This document shows, piece after piece, positions 57,354 to 64,000 of a stretch of 64,000 bases of DNA (the stretch's first letter is position 1; every line of letters begins with the position of its first letter). The stretch spans positions 1 to 64,000 of the forward strand of contig CABMCA010000097.1 of the NCBI GenBank assembly GCA_902384525.1. The letters run 5' to 3'. Below the pieces are notes generated by a model, which searched no databases, was not told the origin of the DNA, and was given only the letters and a program-made list of their open reading frames with translations. This stretch comes from an uncultured archaeon (GTDB lineage Archaea; Halobacteriota; Methanosarcinia; Methanosarcinales; Methanoperedenaceae). The translations under genes were made by a program, and so were the position numbers.

Positions 57354-58697
57354 CTATTTTTTCACCCATAAGAAGTACATTGTAACTATAATTATATTGA
57401 TAATTAATATGATCACTATTATAGACCAATTCGAGATTCCCGACGATGCGATCCGTGTGATGATCGGTGTCTCTGCAGGCTGTTTTTCATTAGTATCCCA
57501 TATTGTGACTCCGGGCTTTTGTGGGATTTCAAGACCGCGTACTTTGTCAGAAGATTTTACTCCATCCGTCTTCACAGTAATAGCAAACGGTGAGAATGCG
57601 TTTGTCTTTCCTTCAAAAAATGTGTTAGTGTCATCTTTTGATAAATCCCTTGTTTCAAGTTCTATCCAGCTATCTCCGTTCCATTTCACCAGAATGATAT
57701 CGCTGCTTGTAACACTGTTGGCGCTCATCCAGGCATTATCTACCCTGAATTTGATGGAAGCTTCCTTTATGTTCTTTGGTGTAGCAAATCCCGATGTTCC
57801 CACCCAGATGTTGATGTTCTTATAAACAAGACCTCCAGGCAGGGTCTTTACGAGAGTTGAGGTACTTTTCAATACTTCCTCCGAGGCTGTGATTACACCC
57901 AGGGTGGTGTTCCCGGTTATATTGACGAACATTATGGGATTCTTCATGTGTGTAAACCTGTAGGATGTTATCATATCCTTTGATATCTGGAGGTCATATT
58001 TTTCTATTAACTCGATATTGGATGCGTTCTCTCCTGATGAACCGCCACCTCCTCCTCCCCCGCCGCCTCCGCCGGAGCTGGTGAGGGAATTTGTTGGCAC
58101 TGGATTCGTATAGCCCCTGGGATGTATCTTGAATGGAACGGATGTTGAGGAAAAACTATGTGGTTGTTTCTTGCTATCTTCCGCATAAACATCGGTTTGT
58201 GCATTATAATCCCCTTCAGACATATTGGATGTATTAAGAGTTATAACATAGGACATGTTAAATGGAGGCATATAACCTGATGTTTTTCCAAAATCATAAT
58301 TTGAACCATCATTAAAATCATATCCAATACCTGGTCCGAAACCATAGTATTCTGTTAGAGAACCTTCACCTCTTATTACCGTCATTTCTCCATTTACATC
58401 ACCAAGAATATTACTTCCATTCAAATCGAATGAGAATTTTCTCGAAGAATTTCCGGTCAAATTCAGATAGATCCGCTGCAAAGGAACATTTTCATCAGGG
58501 TAGGATAAATTCACCAATATTGTGAATTTAATTTGGTTCTCAGTAAAATCACCTGCTATAACCTCGGTTTTATCTGCATTTAAGGTAATTTTTACTGCTT
58601 CTGCTATCTGCCCTGAAAAAACCAGGAAAGCAACGACTATAATTGTAATTACTGCACTTTTAATAAACGATTTATTCATTTCTTTATTATAAACCAT
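57354..58697 (-). CDS. secreted PGF-pre-PGF-like surface protein with C-terminal anchor
   Basis: About 447 residues. Signal peptide (SAVITIIVVAFLVFSGQIAE), beta-sandwich with LYLNLTG-like sequons, a poly-glycine linker of 11 residues near 222-232, then a PGF-pre-PGF-like domain at about 240-380 (KNIKEASIKFRVDNAWMSAN, WNGDSWIELET, FFEGKTNAFSPFAI), and a C-terminal transmembrane helix with a basic end (FLWVKK). Similar domain to the end of the large protein at 30383, and an N-terminal arrangement like that at 34239. Start may be at 58679. Role probably in the cell surface. Confidence 0.78.
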   Translation of the reverse strand: MVYNKEMNKSFIKSAVITIIVVAFLVFSGQIAEAVKITLNADKTEVIAGDFTENQIKFTILVNLSYPDENVPLQRIYLNLTGNSSRKFSFDLNGSNILGDVNGEMTVIRGEGSLTEYYGFGPGIGYDFNDGSNYDFGKTSGYMPPFNMSYVITLNTSNMSEGDYNAQTDVYAEDSKKQPHSFSSTSVPFKIHPRGYTNPVPTNSLTSSGGGGGGGGGGGSSGENASNIELIEKYDLQISKDMITSYRFTHMKNPIMFVNITGNTTLGVITASEEVLKSTSTLVKTLPGGLVYKNINIWVGTSGFATPKNIKEASIKFRVDNAWMSANSVTSSDIILVKWNGDSWIELETRDLSKDDTNTFFEGKTNAFSPFAITVKTDGVKSSDKVRGLEIPQKPGVTIWDTNEKQPAETPIITRIASSGISNWSIIVIILIINIIIVTMYFLWVKK

Positions 58698-58827
58698 AAT
58701 ATTTTGCTTTTTTAACCTAACTAACCGAATGGTATTTAAACATTTTACCTGTTTTTCTATATAATATTTATAATTTAATAATTCTCTGGACTTTCTTAAC
58801 CAACATTTAAGCGTGGAACAGGAATTT

Positions 58828-60063
58828 ATGTATCATTTTATGAATTTCATTAAGCTTTTTAAAGGCAACGATCTTTTAAAACACAGCAGTATCCTGTTTG
58901 CAGCTTCTGTTATAGCAGGATTATTGAATTATTTATTCCAGCTTTATGTGGGAAGAATGCTTGGGCCATCTGATTATGGTATTTACAGTTCTCTTGTAGC
59001 GCTGCTCTATATAATGTCCGTCCCTTCGTCCACGATCCAGACATCTGTTGCAAAACTGGTATCGGATCACAGCTCTGAGCCTGAAAAGATAAAATACCTG
59101 TTGAAGTATGTATTCCGGAAACTGACCCTTATATCATTACCGGTATCGGTCATATTTTTTATTTTGAGTTTCTTCATAGAGGATTTCCTGAAGATAAATT
59201 CAAAGATGTATTTTTTCATATTATCTGTTTTATTGTTTATTTCCTTTCTCGCACCAGTATTGATCGGCACTTTACAGGGTATGCAAATGTTCGTACATAT
59301 GGGAATTAACAGTGTTGCCGGCACTTTTTTCAAGTTGCTTTCCGGTGTTATTTTAGTTTATTTCGGCTTTGGGGTAAACGGCGCATTACTTGCATTGTTC
59401 ATTGGGTCGCTTCTGGCGCTCTTACTTGCTTTTATGCCATTACACTTTTTAAAAGAAAGTAAAGAAGTGAATGGCAATATCAGGTTATTAAATTACTCGA
59501 TGGTAGTACTTCTGGCAACTATCGGGCTTACTTTTGTGACGAATGCGGATATGCTCATCGTAAAACACTATTTGAGCGATAAAGAAGCGGGATACTATGC
59601 CGCGGCAGGCCTTCTGGGGAAAATTGTATTATTTGCCACCGCGCCTATCGCAATGGTCATGTTCCCAAAAGCAACCGTGATGAATCAAAAAAATCATAAT
59701 GGAAGTAATCTACTCAGGAATAGTCTATTGTACACAGGCGGCATATCATTTTTTATCGTTGCATTATTCATACTTGTCCCGGATTTCATTGTGAAACTAT
59801 TATTTGGTCCTGAATTCGTGGAGATCAACAGTCTTCTTGTTTATTTTACAGCGGGCACGGCTTTTTTCTCGCTTGCGAACACCTTTGTTTTCTATGACCT
59901 CGCAACACGCAAATACAGGTTTTTGTATGTTCTGGGCGCTGTTTCTGTCCTGGAAGTTGTATTGATTTCCCTGTTTCATGATAGTTCATTAACTGTTGTC
60001 AGGATACTTTTTGCCTTGATGGGAATATTGTTCCTCGGTGTATGGTTCTCTGAAAAAAGATAA
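58828..60063 (+). CDS. polysaccharide flippase (MATE/Wzx-like)
   Basis: About 411 residues with roughly 12 transmembrane helices. Early LYVGRMLGPSDYGIYSSLVA is the hallmark of oligosaccharide flippases and resembles the one at 18799; also PSSTIQTSVAKLVSD and NADMLIVKHYLSDKEAGYYA. Probably exports a lipid-linked glycan. ATG 58828 is preceded by AGGA; a GTG at 58813 is possible. It converges with the large membrane protein, with stops 2 bases apart. Confidence 0.86.
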   Translation: MYHFMNFIKLFKGNDLLKHSSILFAASVIAGLLNYLFQLYVGRMLGPSDYGIYSSLVALLYIMSVPSSTIQTSVAKLVSDHSSEPEKIKYLLKYVFRKLTLISLPVSVIFFILSFFIEDFLKINSKMYFFILSVLLFISFLAPVLIGTLQGMQMFVHMGINSVAGTFFKLLSGVILVYFGFGVNGALLALFIGSLLALLLAFMPLHFLKESKEVNGNIRLLNYSMVVLLATIGLTFVTNADMLIVKHYLSDKEAGYYAAAGLLGKIVLFATAPIAMVMFPKATVMNQKNHNGSNLLRNSLLYTGGISFFIVALFILVPDFIVKLLFGPEFVEINSLLVYFTAGTAFFSLANTFVFYDLATRKYRFLYVLGAVSVLEVVLISLFHDSSLTVVRILFALMGILFLGVWFSEKR

Positions 60064-60064
60064 G

Positions 60065-62212
60065 CTATAAACCAATTCTTGTACGGATTTTTTCATTAAA
60101 ATATAAGATAATCAAAAATATGAATGCAATTCCTGAAATGACATATCCAATTAAATAAATATTAAATCGTTCATAGTATAATGTATTTCCTTTAATGTCG
60201 GAAGTATCATAAGCGTTCGTTACTCCAAAGTTCGCAAAAGGAGTCTTTCCTTCAAGCTTCCAGTCTTCTGAATACCTCCGGGAAAAAACAATATAGCGTT
60301 TTGAAGGCTGACCGAGTAAATACTTAACAGGAGACTCAATAGTATAATTAAGAGTCTGTCCCTTCGATGCCTGTATATGTGTATTTGTATTGGTCTCATT
60401 CCCGGCTGCAATGGCGAAGGAAGTTAAGTCCCGGGTCTTGCTAATCTCAAGCAAATCCTCCCAATCTTTTATGGTGATCACCCCGTCAGCCTCGTAAAAC
60501 CTTGAGACAGGATGCATGTTCCTGAAAACTACAAGATTTTCAGTGTCCTTTACCAGCTCCAGATCTCTTTGTTTATAAAGAAAATCATATTGTCCATAAT
60601 CAACTTCTTTTGTAAGAATTATATATTTCACATTGAGCGGCACAACAAGTTCGCCAAAATTCTCTATTTTATCTTTCTTCCCTAACAGGAACTCAATGTA
60701 CCCTGCAACCGGATTCGAAGAAGAACTATAGATCGGCCCAGCTTCCATATTTTCCCCCTGTATCACAGGTTTATCAAAAAAGGTGCTTGCCGGATTTGCA
60801 ATGCGTATCTGGGGCGTTGGAAGCCACTTGAAGTCCATATAAAGGTGCCATGGCATGAACAATATATTAAAGTCCTGTTTATCCTCGTTAAGATAATCGT
60901 TCACAGCGTACCAGTCCTTCGGATAATCAGTGGTTTTAAGCTGGCCCTGGAAGCCATCGAATATAGTGAAGGAATAGATGAAAGGAGTTGAAATTGCAAG
61001 AGCGATCAAGAGCAACGCTGCGAATTTATTATATGCGTTGCTTCCTGAATGTTTTGTTTTTGCGATCTTTTCCAGTTCTGCAACTCCGAGACCCCCGAGA
61101 TATGCATAAGCCATTACAAGAAGCGCTACAAATTTCTGGGGTTCCCTGAATCCTTTAAAGAAGAATACGTTGTTAAAGAGAAATTCGAATGCGCTTCCGA
61201 ATGGACCAGAAATACCAGCGGCAATCAAGGCCGACAGGACAGCAACTATTCCGAATGCTCTGACATAGACCCCATGCTCCGGATGCCTGTAGTTTAAAGT
61301 GAAACCATGAACTGCAAGAAATAATATGAAGATGAAAAAGAGGTACCAGTACGGCAGCAGGTCTTTTGTATACAGGTAGCCGCCGCGCCAGAAACCGTAC
61401 ATGGAGGCTGTTGTAAAGAGAGTGTTGAAATTGAGATCCTGCTTGGTTGTAAAGGTATAAAGATCAGAACTTGTGATCTCACCCAGCAAAGTGTTATTTC
61501 CTGTAAAACTCGGGACAAGCCAGTACGAATTAAGCAATAGCAGGAATAAACCGATCAAAAGCAATCTTTTTGATATACTAATGACCCTTTGCGCATTTTT
61601 TCCGGATTCCAGAATTTTTACAATATAAAAAATACCAAAAACTATCAACAAAAGGAATGGCGTATGGGTCTCAATAAAAAATACAACCGTTATAAGAAAT
61701 GCTGCATATAATGATTTATTAGTGGAAGGGGACTCGAAAAAATCCATGAAAGATTTAATAACTATTGGTGAGACAGCATAAGCAAGCAGGATCAGCCAGT
61801 GCCCTGCCAGGAACCTGATATAGATAAAAGGATTGATCATGTACAAAAAGCCGGCAAAATATCTTCCTATCCCCCATTCTTCAGGACAGAGTTTGTACAT
61901 CGAGACGCCTGAAACAAAAAAAACAAGGAAAAAAAGCAATTTCTGGATTATTTCATTTGAGAAAAAAATACCGAGGAAATCAAGAAATGCATATAGAGGC
62001 AAAGTAGAATATTGATTGCCCAATCCGTAAAATGAATCAGATATCCGAAAAGTATCAGGGGTAAATATCATATCCAGGGTTAAAATATAACCCGGAGAAA
62101 AAAAGTTCATGACCAGCACAAGAGAAAGTATTGAAAAGACAAAATAATAAAAACAGTGTTTAGAGAATAAAATTTGCTTTTTCTCTAAGATAGAATCTAT
62201 CCAGCCTGACAT
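60065..62212 (-). CDS. large multi-spanning membrane protein, possible GT-C-like
   Basis: 715 residues with about 13 hydrophobic spans in the first 400, then an extracellular region of about 270 residues and a final transmembrane helix (GYVISGIAFIFLIILYFNEK). N-terminal FFSPGYILTLDMIFTPDTFR carries an Asp in the first loop, as in GT-C enzymes, and the middle has GFREPQKFVALLVMAYAYLG, seen in archaeal membrane proteins near glycosylation genes. The family is not certain; could be a glycosyltransferase or a structural transporter. Confidence 0.65.
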   Translation of the reverse strand: MSGWIDSILEKKQILFSKHCFYYFVFSILSLVLVMNFFSPGYILTLDMIFTPDTFRISDSFYGLGNQYSTLPLYAFLDFLGIFFSNEIIQKLLFFLVFFVSGVSMYKLCPEEWGIGRYFAGFLYMINPFIYIRFLAGHWLILLAYAVSPIVIKSFMDFFESPSTNKSLYAAFLITVVFFIETHTPFLLLIVFGIFYIVKILESGKNAQRVISISKRLLLIGLFLLLLNSYWLVPSFTGNNTLLGEITSSDLYTFTTKQDLNFNTLFTTASMYGFWRGGYLYTKDLLPYWYLFFIFILFLAVHGFTLNYRHPEHGVYVRAFGIVAVLSALIAAGISGPFGSAFEFLFNNVFFFKGFREPQKFVALLVMAYAYLGGLGVAELEKIAKTKHSGSNAYNKFAALLLIALAISTPFIYSFTIFDGFQGQLKTTDYPKDWYAVNDYLNEDKQDFNILFMPWHLYMDFKWLPTPQIRIANPASTFFDKPVIQGENMEAGPIYSSSSNPVAGYIEFLLGKKDKIENFGELVVPLNVKYIILTKEVDYGQYDFLYKQRDLELVKDTENLVVFRNMHPVSRFYEADGVITIKDWEDLLEISKTRDLTSFAIAAGNETNTNTHIQASKGQTLNYTIESPVKYLLGQPSKRYIVFSRRYSEDWKLEGKTPFANFGVTNAYDTSDIKGNTLYYERFNIYLIGYVISGIAFIFLIILYFNEKIRTRIGL

Positions 62213-62284
62213 TCCATTAAAACTGCTCTACAATAATGATATAGTTAACGCCTGTATTTCAATCCGGTTTGAAAACCTTTTTCT

Positions 62285-62749
62285 TAAAAAATTTTCAAAA
62301 GGTATCACTTCACCTACAACGAAGTCTCTGACCTGGCAAACACAGGCCAGTTCAACCTTTTTGCAGGCTCTGACGCAATTGTGCTGGGTAAATACAGCGG
62401 CAGCACCATAACTTCTGATGTTGCAGCGACCACACGAACTGGAAGCAGAAATTTCAAGTATACAAGGATAAAAAATATGATGGACAGGATTGATGTGGAA
62501 GGAGAAACCGATACGCTGGTATCAGCAATAACGAATATTTCCCTGGAATTCAAGTTCATAACACCCTATACCTCGCTTTTCGTTGAGGTACCCAGAAATC
62601 TAACAAATACAACGACAAATGCCATTGATACAAAACCTGAAACAATCACTGCTGCAGCCGCTGCACCCGTAGACGCTGCTGCTAAACCAGTCACAACTTC
62701 ACCTCCTCTGGCAAAACCTCCAACATATAGTAAAACTTTCCAACGATGA
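62285..62749 (+). pseudogene. C-terminal remnant of a VWA-domain protein
   Basis: An open frame from just after a stop near 62285 to TGA-free end at 62749, without an ATG at its beginning. TYNEVSDLANTGQFNLFAGS ... and RIKNMMDRIDVEGETDTLVS followed by EFKFITPYTSLFVEVP match the segment after the VWA domain of inter-alpha-trypsin-like proteins. A low-complexity Ala/Pro/Thr tail ends the frame. The VIT/VWA part is missing, so this is a 5'-deleted fragment. GTG 62381 could start a shortened product. Confidence 0.55.
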
Positions 62750-62809
62750 GCGTGAAGACCTTCGAGCAATCACTTCAAAAGGCAAACATAAATCACAGAA
62801 AATACTCAA

Positions 62810-62920
62810 TGCCCAGGACGGGATCCGAACCCGTGACCTCCAGATTTCTCAGGAGACTTTAAGCGCCTCTTCAAATTTACCCTATGAGTCTGGCGCCCTA
62901 ACCAACTAGGCCACCTGGGC
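62810..62920 (-). tRNA. tRNA-Met (CAT), elongator, with intron
   Basis: Acceptor stem GCCCAGG/CCTGGGC with discriminator A, a T arm CACGGGTTCGGATCCCGT, anticodon stem CCAGA/TCTGG and, after splicing, loop CTCATAA. The mature length is 74 with a G1:C72 pair, so this is the elongator form. A 37-base intron lies at the canonical position 37/38 (62846-62882). CTCA in the loop can pair with TGAG near the intron end, leaving three-base bulges TAG and AAA, which is a bulge-helix-bulge for the archaeal splicing endonuclease. CCA is not encoded. Confidence 0.93.
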
Positions 62921-62992
62921 ATATCCCTCCCCTACATGCAAAGATGTATTAAAATATATCGTCTTTGGGTTAGATCATCTAAATGTAATTAT

Positions 62993-64000
62993 CTATTTTT
63001 CCGGAAAATCAACAATCGCACCGTTCTTTCTTAAATCCTCAAAGAATCCCGGGTATGAAATGCTGATGGATTCTATTGTATCGATGGTAGTTTCACCTGC
63101 CACCATTCCTGCGACAGCAAGCGCCATGACGATCCTGTGGTCATCCCAGCCATGCACTGTTGCTCCCTTTAACTTACCGCCTTTGATTATCAACCTGTCT
63201 TTTTCCTCTGTAATGTCCACACCCATTTTTTTAAGTTCAACTGTCATTGCATGGAGCCGGTCAGTTTCCTTGTATCTTACGTGTTCAGCGTTCTCGATGA
63301 CCATTTGTCCGCTGGAAGCAGCCCCCAGCACAGCAAGCGTAGGAACCAGATCCGGCGTCTTGCCAACATCCACTTTGATGCCGCAAAGCTCGCTTTTGGA
63401 TACTTTGACTTCTCCTTTTTTCTGGTCCCATAAGATTTGCGCTCCCATTTTTTCAAGTATCCCTATCAATGCAGAATCACCCTGTTCCGAAGGGAACAGG
63501 TTTTTAATAGTGACGTCACCGCAAAGCGCTCCTGCTGCCATCATATAGGAAGCTGAGGAAAAATCTCCCGGAACATTATATGACCTCATATCATATTTCT
63601 GATCTGGGGGTATGGTGAATGAACTGGCTATTTCATCGGCGTTTATGCTGGCTCCTGCATCTTTTAGCATGTCAATTGTGATATTAACATACGGCCGTGA
63701 TTTCAATTCACCTTTTATCATTATGGTGGTCTCATTTTCTGCAAATGGGCATGCGATCAGAAGTGCGGAAATGAACTGCGAGCTTATTGAACCATCTATA
63801 TGGACTTTTCCTCCCTTCATTTTGCCCCTGACAACTATTGGTGCTAAACCATTATTGCGCGTAGAAAATGCTATTGCTCCAAGATCATTGAGAGCATTCA
63901 GAAGCGGCGTATTTGGTCTTGTCCTGATGCTTGCATCCCCGGTAAGTACAGTAGCTCCATCAACAAGAGAGGATACCGCAGTCATTATCCGGAGTGTCGT
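62993..64000 (-). CDS. aroA: EPSP synthase (3-phosphoshikimate 1-carboxyvinyltransferase), 5' end outside the window
   Basis: The C-terminal 335 residues of EPSP synthase, which joins shikimate 3-phosphate and PEP. The frame runs to the window edge, reading TTLRIMTAVSSLVDG; the N-terminal quarter is missing. Marks: LTGDASIRTRPNTPLLNALN (RP loop), GSISSQFISALLIACPF, VPGDFSSASYMMAAGAL, ETDRLHAMTVELKKMGVDI and the end GWDDHRIVMALAVAGMVAGE. The other late shikimate genes are at 11-15.6 kb, so the pathway is split within the window. Confidence 0.95.
   Translation of the reverse strand, partial: TTLRIMTAVSSLVDGATVLTGDASIRTRPNTPLLNALNDLGAIAFSTRNNGLAPIVVRGKMKGGKVHIDGSISSQFISALLIACPFAENETTIMIKGELKSRPYVNITIDMLKDAGASINADEIASSFTIPPDQKYDMRSYNVPGDFSSASYMMAAGALCGDVTIKNLFPSEQGDSALIGILEKMGAQILWDQKKGEVKVSKSELCGIKVDVGKTPDLVPTLAVLGAASSGQMVIENAEHVRYKETDRLHAMTVELKKMGVDITEEKDRLIIKGGKLKGATVHGWDDHRIVMALAVAGMVAGETTIDTIESISISYPGFFEDLRKNGAIVDFPEK

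Overview
The window is archaeal and most likely from a methane-metabolising Methanosarcinales-type euryarchaeon. Supporting genes are three F430-biosynthesis genes (cfbB, cfbC, cfbD), O-phosphoseryl-tRNA synthetase, GHMP-type shikimate kinase, MCM helicase, an Lhr-type helicase, archaeal-type ProRS and an intron-bearing elongator tRNA-Met. A cohesin protein, a dockerin protein carrying a c-type heme motif, and Methanosarcina-like S-layer and PGF-pre-PGF-like domains point towards an anaerobic methanotroph related to 'Ca. Methanoperedens'. That last step is inference; no mcr or 16S gene is present to settle it.

Layout. 0-5 kb: a truncated DUF169 gene, a CBS protein and a complete pstSCAB phosphate operon whose PstB carries a C-terminal TusA-like domain. 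5-8.4 kb: a poorly coding, decaying region with a MazEF-like toxin-antitoxin pair between 19-bp direct repeats, several small genes with damaged starts that share a KEGIVFA-like opening, and a frameshifted remnant. 8.4-10 kb: pyrK-pyrD. 10-11.2 kb: a secreted cohesin protein and a ferredoxin. 11.2-15.6 kb: an overlapping aroC-sepS-nuclease-aroK-aroQ operon in which aroK has an in-frame amber codon; aroA is at the right edge of the window. 15.6-17.3 kb: DUF711 and ACT proteins.

17.4-33.8 kb is a surface-glycan and cell-envelope island: two GT2 and three GT4 glycosyltransferases, a flippase, a methyltransferase, two GT-C-like membrane proteins and two paralogous S-layer-like proteins. It is largely AT-rich, contains a truncated rmlA start and looks mosaic. 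34.2-35.6 kb encodes a secreted protein with a Tyr-Gly repeat, one CANCH heme site and a dockerin. 35.6-42.6 kb is an F430 cluster (cfbD-cfbC ... cfbB) with a McrBC restriction cassette inserted in the same orientation. 42.7-57.3 kb is information processing and conserved archaeal genes: a MutS-like ATPase, a GXGXG protein, a B12-radical SAM protein, an mcm-DUF424-coiled-coil operon, a CYTH protein, an Lhr helicase and proS. 57.3-62.2 kb is a second envelope group (PGF-pre-PGF-like protein, flippase, large membrane protein), followed by a VWA-family remnant, tRNA-Met and aroA.

No CRISPR array, rRNA gene or intact insertion sequence was recognised. The most unusual items are the dockerin/heme/Tyr-Gly protein with a cohesin gene in the same window, the amber codon in aroK, the McrBC cassette in the F430 operon, the PstB-TusA fusion and the recurrent damaged-start motif at 5-8 kb.
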